The translations under genes and the position numbers were made by a program. 64,000 nucleotides of DNA, taken from the NCBI GenBank assembly GCA_013398955.1, contig VWPU01017843.1, positions 2,671 through 66,670 on the forward strand. The letters are read 5' to 3'. Positions 1 through 10,509 of this stretch are shown in pieces. The notes below the pieces were generated by a model. The model searched no databases, was not told where the DNA came from, and saw only the letters and a program-made list of their open reading frames with translations. The stretch is from Callaeas wilsoni (lineage: Eukaryota; Chordata; Aves; Passeriformes; Callaeidae). Each line of letters opens with the position of its first letter. Position 1 is the stretch's first letter.

Positions 1-1304
1 GCTGCTCGTTTTGGGGCATGAGGAGAATCCTGGTTCCCCCTGGAAGGAAAAGAGCTGCTCGTTTTAGGGCATGAGGAGAACCCTCATTCCCCCTGGAAAG
101 AAAAGAGCTGCTCGTTTTGGGGCATGAGAAGAACTGATTCCCCCTGGAAAGGAAAGAGCTGCTCGGTTTAGGGCATGAGGAGAACCCTGGTTCCCCCGGG
201 AAAGAAAAGAGCTGCTCGTTGTAGGGCATGAGGAGAACCCTGGTTCCCCCGGGAAAGAAAAGAGCTGCTCGTTGTAGGGCATGAGGAGAACCCTGGTTCC
301 CCCGGGAAAGAAAAGAGCTGCTCGTTGTAGGGCATGAGGAGAACCCTGGTTCCCCCGGGAAAGAAAAGAGCTGCTCGTTGTAGGGCATGAGGAGAACCCT
401 GGTTCCCCCGGGAAAGAAAAGAGCTGCTCGTTGTAGGGCATGAGGAGAACCCTGGTTCCCCCGGGAAAGAAAAGAGCTGCTCGTTGTAGGGCATGAGGAG
501 AACCCTGGTTCCCCCGGGAAAGAAAAGAGCTGCTCGTTGTAGGGCATGAGGAGAACCCTGGTTCCCCCGGGAAAGAAAAGAGCTGCTCGTTGTAGGGCAT
601 GAGGAGAACCCTGGTTCCCCCGGGAAAGAAAAGAGCTGCTCGTTGTAGGGCATGAGGAGAACCCTGGTTCCCCCGGGAAAGAAAAGAGCTGCTCGTTGTA
701 GGGCATGAGGAGAACCCTGGTTCCCCCGGGAAAGAAAAGAGCTGCTCGTTGTAGGGCATGAGGAGAACCCTGGTTCCCCCGGGAAAGAAAAGAGCTGCTC
801 GTTTTGGGGCATGAGGAGAACCCTGACTCCCCCTGAAAAGAGCTGCTTGTTTTGGGGCATGAGGAGAACCGTGGTTCCCCTGGAAAGAAGAGCTGCTCAT
901 TTTGGGGCATGAGGAGGACCGTGGTTGCCCCTGGAAAGAAAAGAGCTGCTCGTTGTAGGGCATGAGGAGAACCATGGTTCCCCCGGAAAGAAAAGAGCTG
1001 CTCGTTGTAGGGCATGAGGAGAACCATGGTTCCCCCGGAAAGAAAAGAGCTGCTCGTTGTAGGGCATGAGGAGAACCATGGTTCCCCCGGAAAGAAAAGA
1101 GCTGCTCGTTTTAGGGCATGAGGAGAACCCTGGTTCCCCTGGAAAGAAGAGCTGCTCATTTTGGGGCATGAGGAGAACCCTGGTTCCCCCTGAAAAGAGC
1201 TGCTCGTTTTGGGGCATGAGGAGAACCCTGGTTTTTCCTGGAAGGAAAAGAGCTGCTCGTTTTGGGGCATGAGGAGGACCCTGGTTCCCCCTGGAAAGAA
1301 AAGA
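1..1304. repeat. 53-bp minisatellite (VNTR), about 25 units, left end cut by window
   Basis: Tandem array whose units each begin GCTGCTC and contain GGGCATGAGGAGAACC. Unit starts fall at 1, 54, 107, 158, 211, 264 and so on to 1252, with the array ending at about 1304. The eleven units from 211 to 793 are exactly 53 bp and look identical. Outer units vary from 48 to 53 bp and carry substitutions, as expected for an array homogenised in its centre. Each unit has a near-palindrome around GAACCCTGGTTC. The array is open in several minus-strand frames, but 53 is not a multiple of 3, so this is a repeat effect and not a gene. The array probably continues left of the window. Confidence 0.97.
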
Positions 1305-4300
1305 GCTGCTCCTCTAGCAGCTGCCGTGAGCCTGGGAGTTCTGCAGCAGTGGGGTGATGCTCCCGGAGCAGCCAGTCGGGTGCACCTGTAGAGGCAGAGG
1401 CTCGTGAGGCACGGGGCTTGGTGACATGCAGGTCACCTGCTGGGGTGCCACACAGTGCAAGGAGACACCGTGCAGTCAATCAGAAGGAGTAACGGTGCAG
1501 CTCTTGCAGCCCGAGCTGTGCCTGGGTGAGGGACAGCTGTCCCTCCCAAAAGCTGGCTTTGTAAAAACCGCCCGTGGGATTTCATTTGGTGAGCGTGACA
1601 CCTCCGTGTGGGGCCGTGTGTGGGGTGAATATCAAGGGGAGCTGTGTGCCGAAAGGAGCTTTTTCTGTTTTGGGTTTGAGTCCCCTGATCCAGTGGGGAC
1701 AAAAGGAGGGAGGGGGCAGCCCACAATGCTCGCATTGACTTCAGCGCTGAGATCGCTGCTGCAGCCCTGAACAAGGCTATTGAGCTGACAGAGTTCAATA
1801 GCAGGTGAGCATGGGCTTTAATAGAGTTCAACTGGCAACCCCCACCCGAAAACGGCTGTACAGCCTGGGGAAAACTCCCAAGAACAGGGGCTGAGCCAGT
1901 CATGTAAAAAAATGCCTGGATTAAAAGAAAATATCTGTGTTTGCGGGTGATACTGCGAATCTGGCTCTTTCCCTCTGATCTTTTGTTAGTCTCGCGCTGA
2001 TTGAGCTGCCTGTTGGAATGCCATTATACTGTCAGTCACCCCAGGAACATTTATTTCATATGTTTTAATCTCCCTGCCTCTCTAGCACCAATGCCACTCT
2101 CACTAGAGTGAAGCCAAGTTAATGTCATTAGATTACATCTGATCCAGGGGAAGATGAAAGATAATTCAAAGTTACTCCGTCAGGTTGGGAGTTTAAGGAT
2201 CACTCCTCCTCGATGCTTCCAGACTTGGGGAGTTCTGGCTCCTAATTAATGTCCTCTTGGGATTTTTTTCCAAGGCTTTTTTTTTTTTTTTTTTGCTTCT
2301 TTGTAATCTAGGCAACCAGTGATATTTCTGAGTCAAAGGGAACAGAGAACATCTCAGCTGCTGAAGAGGTCTGGGGCGGAGGAAAAGGAGGATTGTTGGG
2401 AGGGGACATGCTTACAGCAGCTGTGAGCAGCTGCATCCGACCTCGTGCTGTGTCCCATCCTCTGTGCCTCAAAGCAGGGTGAAATCAGAGCCCTGGGGAT
2501 GGAGGAGTGGGGCTGCTCCTCTAGCAGGGGTTTTGAGGTCATTGTAATCCAGCAGTGTGTTCTGTGAGCGAGTAAGTGTGGGAGGGAGGGCGGGAGTGTC
2601 AGTGTGGGGGGCAGGAGCCTGTGGATGATGTTGGGGGGACATAGGGCAGTAAATGCAGTTTATAGAAGGTGGAGCAGGACCAGGTGGCCTTCAGGAGGAA
2701 AGACCTTGTTGTGACCCCCCCTGCATGAGGGAGATGCTGTACCAGTAGCTGCCTTTAAGTGATCATCTCCCCACCTTTTTTCACCTGTTCCTGCCGCTTC
2801 TGCAAGGAACACCAGCTCCTTGGCTGTGTTCAGGGTGTGCCCAGCACAGAACATGGCTTGTGTTATTGGACGTTGAGTTTGAACCAGTTTGGGCTTTCCA
2901 CTCCCTGCTGCATGCATGCCTGCCTGCCTGAATGTAGGAAAGTCTGGTTTAGCAGTGCCTTCCCCTTGTCCTGGGAACAGCTCGTCTCCCAAACCCATTT
3001 GAATTACTGATAGCATCAAGCACAGCCTGCAGCAGTTCCTCTGGAAATTGCAGCCCTGGACAGCCACATGCTGAAGAGGATCAAGGTCCTTGTTTATTTA
3101 TTAGCTGTGTAATCAAACACCTCCTGTACTGAGCTCGCAGGGCCAGGTACTGTATGAAGAGGGAACAAAAGGTGGTCTTGGCCCCAAAGTGCAGGTAATT
3201 CACTGTAAACAACAGGTGGAGATGGGCTGAGCCTGGCACAGACAGGGCAGAGTGCCTGTGTTGGTTGGGCAAGGAGTCCCTGGAGATGGAGGATGAGGTG
3301 GGTCTGTGAGTGGCTGAAGGGACCTTTCTTTGCTGGGGAAAAGGAGCTGGAAATACTGGGGAAATCAGGGCTGGGGCGCTTGAGTCTGTATAAAACAATA
3401 TCTGGTTCTGGTGCCCGTGTGTTTTGCCGCTGCCTTTGTGTGTAATCTGGACTTGGATACTCCAAGGATTTTCAGCAGAGATCTGAAACAGTTTGGGAGC
3501 TGGCAGCCGACTGCTGGGGAGATGTGTTGGTGTGCCTCAGTTTGCTCGTGTGTAAAGGGGAAGGGAAGCAGTGCCCTGTGCTGCTGGGGTGAACCAGCAG
3601 GGCTGTGATGTGACACCTCTCTCCCACACAGACACGAGGAGTTATATGGAGTCTGATGGGTTAAATAACACCCAAAGCAGGTGAGCCCCACCAGAGCTGC
3701 TGTCAGAGCAGCTGTAGCCTTGACACAGCTTTGACTGGCTGTCCCCTTGCAGCTGGATGGAGTATCCAGGGATGGCACTCACTCCTTACAACATCTCCCT
3801 GCAGCCAGCTGGGGCTGGGCTCTTTCCCCTCTTACTCCTTAAATAGATCCCAAACAGTTATTATTTTTTGGTGGTTTTTTCAAACATTTTGTACATATCT
3901 CTACATCTCTACATATCCCTTCTGTTTTCTGTTAATGGAGAAGTTCATATCTGGGGTTTGTGTCTGTTGCTGGTGATGGAGTGAGCTCCTGAGTTGGCGT
4001 ATTAGGAGAAGTCGACCACATTCCTATCAGAAAGCACCAAAAGAAATACTTCAGATTTTATTGGACTCTTCTTTGCAAATGCTGTGGTCTGCACAGGGAT
4101 AAACTGGGGAGGTTCAGAAGTCTGTAGACCCATCCTCCTCTTCAGTACTGCCTCACACCCCAGTCCTGGAGAGAACTGCACCTTTCTCACCCGCCTTGTG
4201 GCTCTGCCTCGGCTTGAGATGCTTGGAAATAGAGCTCGCCTGGCCCTGTCTGCTGGCACTGAGCAGTTGTGGAAATAATCTTGGCTGTCCAAGATGTTGA

Positions 4301-6829
4301 CAGTAAAATTCTCAGAGCCAGCTCTCGTGGAGAGCAGCACAGAGCTCCGGCTGGCTGGGGTGAGAGCTCTTTTATGGCAAAAATCGGGATAAACTTTAGA
4401 GAAGCAGCAGATTGTCCTGCTTTAACCACTAGGGTCGGACTTTGTGAGTCTCCATCTATGCACGTAGCCTGTCCTGCTGCCGTGGCTCTGCTGCCTTCGG
4501 GGGGACTCCTGGGAGTCATTACATCAGTCTGGGGTCCAGGGCCATGCTCTGGCCACACCATCACCATCAGTATGTCTTTACCGCAGCCCAGCTTGGATTT
4601 CACCCTGACCTTTTGAAGTTTATAATACGAGCAGTTAGGTCCGGGGAGGGGGAAGGGAGCTGGTGCATTTCCAAAGAGTTCAGAGCAAACAACCAGTGAT
4701 CAGAAAACCTGAGAATAACCCCCCCATGAGCCCCCTGTGTGACACAGGCATTGAAACTCCTGAGCTGCTAATTATGCTTTTCCCCTGGAGAATTCTGAGG
4801 TAACCCAAACTGCTTTCACAGGGAAACAGCAGATGCTGGCGAGGGGCAGCAGGGGCGGGTGTTGTGGCCATAAATCTTTGCAAATTCTCATTACGTGCAG
4901 GTATTATGGGAGGGAAGTGAATGAGGCTGCAGTTAAATTTCTGCTGCTGGGGTTGGATACTGGGGTCTTGCCCCGTTACAAAGCCCCAAGTGGGGCAGTG
5001 GGGGTGTTCCTGCAAGCTCTGGGGTCATCCCAGGGACCGTGAGAGTGGCTGGTGTTTCTGCCTTTCTCCTGCATAACCCACCTCCCAGGAAATCCAATTT
5101 TTCATGGTTTGGAGTTAAACATGAGCAGCTCCAAACCGCGCCCACCTGAGCCCTGTGCCAGGAGGTACGTGAGCAGGATGGTGCCCGCAGTGAGAGTATA
5201 AATAGAGTTGCTCGAGGAAGTGAATTATTCCTGGCATTTCTTCCATTGAATAATGTGATTCTGCAGGAGGAAATCTTTCAGCAAAAGAAATCGCTGGTTC
5301 CCTTCGTGCGTGGCAGGACCATCCTTCTTGTTTCCTGGAAGTGAGGAGACTCGTTATGTGCTCTTTCTCTTGCAACACCATCTGTTGCAGGATATGAAGA
5401 TCCCTGCTCAAACTCCCCCAGGCTGCTGGGTACGTCTCTGGTGGGAGACAGAGGAGAAACTTCTCATTGCTGCCCCAGGGGAGCTTTGGAAGCCTCGTGT
5501 GGTTGTTTTCCCCATGGCCGAGCAGCCGTGCCCAAGTGCCACATAAGAAAATCCCGCTGGGGCAATTCCAGGCATCTGGACACCTTTCTTGCACCAACCC
5601 CATCAGTTCATGGATGCCAGCACAGCAGCTCCAGTGGGATCCTGCCTGGCTCCCAGCTCTACCCCTTGACTCCAGTTCCTGAGCGCAGCTGGTGGCTGCA
5701 AGCTGGGATATTAACAGTTGGATCATTTCTTTCCACAGCCACCCTTCCCACATCATCCCCTGGGGAGAGATGTTCAGGTTCAAGTGCGACATCGTGATGG
5801 GAAGCTGGCTATTTATTTATTTCATTACTTGTTTCTCTCTCTAGCAGGGCCTTTTTTTGTTAAAGATTGCTAAAAAGCCAGGCTGATTTGTTCTGCCATT
5901 GCCTGTTGGAAGAGGGCTCCCTCTCATAAACCATGCTCTTTGGGGAAGCCTTTTATGGAAAATTACCAGATCAATAGTTTTGCCTTCTGTGTTTTCCCAT
6001 GTGTGTGGGTCTGTGTGCTCACATCTGCAGCTTTCGGCTCCCAGTGTTGCATTTTGTCGTTACCATTTCACTTCTGCCTTCATGGTCTTGTATTGTAACA
6101 TACATAGAGCATCTTTAGACATTATTTAAACACTTCTGCGCTGTCTGAACTGGACTGTTTGGGAAGCCTAATTATGGGGAGAAATCCCAAGCATTGGCTC
6201 AGTAGAACAAATGAGGGAACACCTGGATTTCCCACCTGGGTGATGCTCTGTGTCTTGACTCTTCCAGCACAGAGTTAGCAAGTGAAAGGCTGAAGATGTG
6301 ATGCCCAGGAGAGATGTTGTGCCAAGGAGGTGCCTGGCTCAGCTGAGACACCCAAAACACCCTGCAGATCAGTGACCCCACACTGCTGATGTGCTTCGAG
6401 CCCCTCTAGCGTGCCAGCTGGTCATGCTGCTTTTCCCATTTTGCAGCTGCACTTCGGCTCCAGACTTGTTCCCTCAGTTGGAAGCTTGCTCCATAAATCC
6501 CTTTGGTTTCCAGCACTGCCGGACTCCAGGTTGTGCCTTGCCAGGTCTTGTTTTGGGCCTCAATAAGAAGCTGTCGGGAGGTCCCTGGGTCTCCAGGTGC
6601 AGCAAGGCACAGCTTTGCCCTGCTCCTGGGGGACCTGTGCCCATGGCAGGGTCCCCAGGCCTGGATGGAGGAAGCAGCTGGTGGGTGCAATTAGTACTGT
6701 GCCATTAAGATGCTGTGATTTGCAGAGGTAGAACTAGCGATGGCAGGAGAAGCCTGGGTGATGTGCCAGAGCCACAAGTGAGGGAGATCTCCCTTCTGTG
6801 AGACACGGGCATTGGGTCAGTGGCCTCAT
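1305..6829. other. Non-coding single-copy stretch, no gene seen
   Basis: Only short random open frames occur. There is an 18-base T run near 2277-2294. A low-GC block at 1925-2180 has the look of a conserved non-coding element, but this cannot be tested here. A TATAAATAG string at 5197-5205 has no associated first exon. No recognised transposable element was found. Confidence 0.6.
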
Positions 6830-7570
6830 CTGTGGTGTTTCTCACTGCCCCAGACCCTGCTGGTAGAAGATGATGGCTCATCCCATCCCCTGTGTCTGGC
6901 AGCTGACCCCTGGGTCAGTGCCATGCCGTGGCCATCAGCAGCACTGGTGGAATGGAGAATGCTCCACTCTGCCGATGGGGAAAGAGGCAGAAAAGCACCC
7001 AGAGCCTCTGGCAAAGTAAGATGGGCACATGGGACCTCCTGGCATGTAGCTTCAGCTAGCGTTGATCTCCTCTAACCATGGGGAGAAGGGAGGTTGGCTG
7101 GTACAAGTATTAACCAGAGGAGTTCAACGTGTGCTGAGCTTCCCTTGCCAGAGGCTCTGGGTGCTTTTCTGCCTCTTTCCCCAGTGGCAGAGTGGAGCAT
7201 CCTCCATTCCACCAGTGCTGCTGATAGCCACGGCATGGCTCATCCCATCCCCTGTGTCNCTGTGGTGCACTGCCCCAGACCCTGCTGGTAGAAGATGATG
7301 GCTCATCCCATCCCCTGTGTCTGGCAGCTGACCCCTGGGTCAGTGCCATGCCGTGGCCATCAGCAGCACTGGTGGAATGGAGGATGCTCCACTCTGCCGA
7401 TGGGCAAAGAGGCAGAAAAGCACCCAGAGCCTCTGGCAAAGTAAGATGAGCACATGGGACCTCCTGGCACGTAGCTTCAGCTAGCGTTGATCTCCTCTAA
7501 CCATGGGGAGAAGGGAGGTTGGCTGGTACAAGTATTGACCAGGGGTGTTCAACATGTGCTGAGCTTCCCT
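6828..7570. repeat. Local direct plus inverted duplication around a single-N join
   Basis: The segment at about 6828-7144 (CACTGCCCCAGACCCTGCTG through GTGCTGAGCTTCCCTTG) recurs in direct orientation at about 7266-7570 with a few percent substitutions. Between the copies, about 7147-7239 is the reverse complement of about 6923-7015. It is followed by a short direct piece and a single N at 7259. The arrangement is either an unmerged contig overlap or haplotype, or a real template-switch event. Confidence 0.85.
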
Positions 7571-9160
7571 TGGCACCAGCGGCATCCTCCGGGCTGCTCC
7601 TCAACCTGTTCCTTGTGCTGAAGGTCAGGAAAAGTTCCCCTGACTCCTCTCACAAGGGTTGAGTGTGCTAATCCCCACATCTGGGCTAACTTCCATCTCA
7701 GGTAGTTCTGGTCTCTGCCCCTAAAAATGAACTCTGCCGTTCCAGCTGGCTCCAGTCCTCTTCGTTCCCTGTCCACGGACCTGCTGGGCATCACGCTGCT
7801 GGCAGAGCCCCGCCACAGGGCTTGGGGTGCTTGGCTTTTGATTGCTGCGAAGTGGTTGTTCTGAAAGACAATTTGGTTTTTTCTGCATGCAAAAACTGCG
7901 TGTCACAGCAAGACATAAAGTGAATTCTGCGCAACAATCCCGTCCTCTTGCACTGCTGAACTCTGCTGTGTGAATATGAGTATTTGCCCTTCAATGTTTG
8001 CCTGGTATTCAGCAGTCTTGTACTTGTGTGGCAGAGGTTGTTACAGCCTTCATCATCTCTAAAGGAGGATAAAAACACAAAAGGCAAATCTCATTGCCTG
8101 CAGCAAGCAGAGCACAGGCAGTGACATGCAGAGCTGGCCCAGAGGAGCGTGGTTTGGGGTTGACAGCTGGCACAGCCACCTCCTGTGCAGGGCTTGGGGA
8201 GCCCTGGCTTCTGCATGTTCATTCCACGGGTCCAGAAGCCTCTGGGAGGAGATTTCATGGGGTGCTTAGGAAGGCAGTGGCTATCCCTCCTACCCGTCTC
8301 ATGTCTCCATCTGTACTATCAGCAACAGGTTGGAAAGAAGCAGAATTAGAGACTTTCACAAACAGTGTGAGATTAAGTTGTGAAACTGGCTGCCATGAGA
8401 GGTTTATAGCTAAAAGAGTCTAAAAAGGGCTCTGGAAATGCTTGGCAAAGAACAGTGCATCAGAATCTGCTCAGCATGATGGACCAGAAACAAAGTCCAG
8501 CTGAGGGAGTTGCCAAGTCTCATCTGGGAGGGACCCAGGGGTCTGCTCCTGCTGCTGGCACAGGAATTAGCTTGTGGATCATGGGGTGGCCCAGGGAGGC
8601 TCATCTTCCCATAACTGTTGCTAGGGGAAATTACGGTTTGTGTTATTTCATTAAAAATCCAGCTGGTGTACAGGGATGAATTTTCCAGTTGGCATCATGT
8701 GGCTGGTGGTTGGTAGCGAGGAAGGGAGCATTTCCACTTTTCACCGTGGTCTGGGTAATTTGGGTAGAAAAGACCATCAAACCCCTGCTCTCGTGCTGCC
8801 TGGAGGTCAGTAGCCCAACTCCTGCCCCGTGCAAACCCGCCTGGGTTTCAGGGCTGCCAGACGTTTCTGAGCAAGCACAAAAAATCCCAAAACAGTCCAT
8901 GGGTGGGTGTGAATGGCTGAGAGCCAATGTGTGTCCCACAGAACACCAAATGTTTCTTGTCCAGCTGCTCAGCTGGACCCTCCTTAGGACCAGAGATGGG
9001 ATTTTGTTGGACACCTGCGGAGAGAGAGGTCCAGGGCACAGCATGGGCATTGCCATGGCCTGGACAGCATGTTCTGTGTCATGTCCAGGGCTGCTGAGGA
9101 GGCTTTGGGACACACTCAGCTGGCTGGTGGTGAGCAAGGGCCTCATGAACTCACAAAGCA
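7571..9160. other. Non-coding stretch, no feature recognised
   Basis: Moderate-GC sequence with only short open frames on both strands. No transposable element, RNA gene or splice-bounded coding segment was recognised. Confidence 0.5.
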
Positions 9161-9350
9161 CTGAGCTCATTGCTAAAGGTGCAGCTGGGAGGGCTGGGAC
9201 TGGATTTCCTGCAGCCAGTGGGCACCATGATGTGTCCCTCCAGCATTTCCCTCCNACACTGAGCTCGTTGAAGGTGCAGCTGGGAGGGCTGGGACTGGAT
9301 TTCCTGCAGCCAGTGGGCACCATGATGTGTCCCTCCAGCATTTCCCTCCC
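9161..9350. repeat. Tandem pair of about 92-95 bp around a single N
   Basis: CACTGAGCTC...GCATTTCCCTCC occurs just left of the N at 9255 and again at 9256-9350. The copies are nearly identical. They differ by a small indel close to the join (GCTAAAGG versus GAAGG). This is typical of two contig ends that overlap but were not merged. Confidence 0.85.
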
Positions 9351-9896
9351 CGGGTTGTGTTTGCTCTGACCACAGGCAGACCTGGAAGGTGCCCAGAGGC
9401 TTGGGCATGGGAGTCACACTGGGTCACACTGGGCTGAGATCTCGTTTCTGCATGCCCGAGGTGTGATCCCTGATCAGCCCGGTGCAGGCAGCCAGAGCTG
9501 CCTTTGTCAGGAGTCGTGAAGCTGCTCTGCCTGCTCCTGGCCCCTCCACCCTCCCTCCCAGCACGGGTCCATCCTCTGGAACAGCCTCCACAAGAATTTA
9601 GTAGGACATACAAGCAATTAGCCCGGGAGCCTCCAGAGAGGCCGGGACAGGGGAAGGACTCCCCAGCGTGACCCAGATGCAGCGCGCAGCGGTTAATTGA
9701 GTTTGACCATCGCCAGTGCCCCGGGTCGGGGTCAGCCCTGGGCGGCCCGGCCTGCCCCGGCGCCGGAGCTGCTTTGTTTGGTGTTGGGCAGGTTGAGCTC
9801 TGCCCTGCCTGCACGGGGGGTCGTGGCCCCCTGTCACATCCTGGGGACCCGCTGTCCCCGTAGAGCCGTGCGGTTGGGTCAGCGAGCAGAGCCGGG

Positions 9897-10087
9897 CTGC
9901 GCCTTTCCGGGGGACTGCACCTTTCCAGGGGACTGCGCCTTTCCGGGGGACTGCGCCTTTCCGGGGGACTGCGCCTTTCCGGGGGGCTGCGCCTTTCCGG
10001 GGGGCTGCACCTTTCCAGTGGGCTGCACCTTTCTGGGGCACTGCACCTTTCCGAGGGGCTGCGCCTTTCCGGGGGGCTGCGCCTTGG
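9897..10087. repeat. 18-bp GC-rich minisatellite, about 10 units
   Basis: Degenerate tandem repeats of CTGCGCCTTTCCGGGGGA. Because 18 is a multiple of 3, both strands stay open and give six-residue peptide repeats. There is no start, splice or homology support for a protein. It directly abuts the left flank of the minus-strand LTR at 10195. Confidence 0.93.
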
Positions 10088-10194
10088 GGTTTGCGGCTTC
10101 ATCTGCTGCAGGCTTCCTGATTGCACTTGAGTTGTTTGGCCGAGTGACAGCAAACGGCTGGGTCGCAGCTGATGCCTGGGCGTGTCCCCGTTAC

Positions 10195-10504
10195 TGGTGT
10201 CAGGAAAATGAATCCACAAACACAAACACTGTGTCCAAAAAGGAGACAGAGGAGTCCTGTGACTTTATTTGAATAAAGGGAGAGGTCATGGGGCATTCCC
10301 CATGGGGTCTCTCAAATTTTTGGAGGATGCAGCCTCCTTTTTATCCTAATTTCCTGACTGCATTTCCCTCTCTTTCCGCACTGGCTGAGGTACTTGAGAG
10401 GTACAGACTTCCCGGAACACCTAAGACCCTCTTTTAATGTATACCCCCTCTTTTCATCTTTTCCTTGTGTTAATCAGTGGCATTCCTGTGGATTCCCCTC
10501 CATT
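10195..10504 (-). mobile_element. Probable solo LTR of an avian endogenous retrovirus
   Basis: Read on the minus strand, the block has a TATA-like GATAAAAAG (complement of 10337-10346). About 70 bp further on is an AATAAA (complement of TTTATT at 10264-10269). A short R/U5-like region ends in GACACCA. Flanking 5-bp direct repeats GTTAC lie at 10190-10194 and 10505-10509 and look like a target-site duplication. The right (5') boundary reads CCATT rather than ending in CA, so it is less certain than the left. No internal retroviral genes are present. Length is about 310 bp. The family is not assigned. Confidence 0.6.
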
Positions 10505-10509
10505 GTTAC

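Noticed and set aside
64..1217. Long minus-strand open frames of 230-303 codons
   Set aside because: They are translations of the 53-bp minisatellite. The peptide repeats cycle through three frames and have no homology or splice support.
5197..5205. TATAAATAG as a promoter
   Set aside because: No first exon, CpG island or initiator context could be seen downstream.
5115..5792. Minus-strand 225-codon frame without repeats
   Set aside because: No recognisable domain, no conserved start context, and composition like its surroundings. Chance frames of this size are expected in 64 kb of GC-rich DNA.
9173..10225. Minus-strand frame of 350 codons
   Set aside because: It joins the duplicated block with an N, GC-rich intron and the 18-bp minisatellite. 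The ERRSP-type repeats come from the array.
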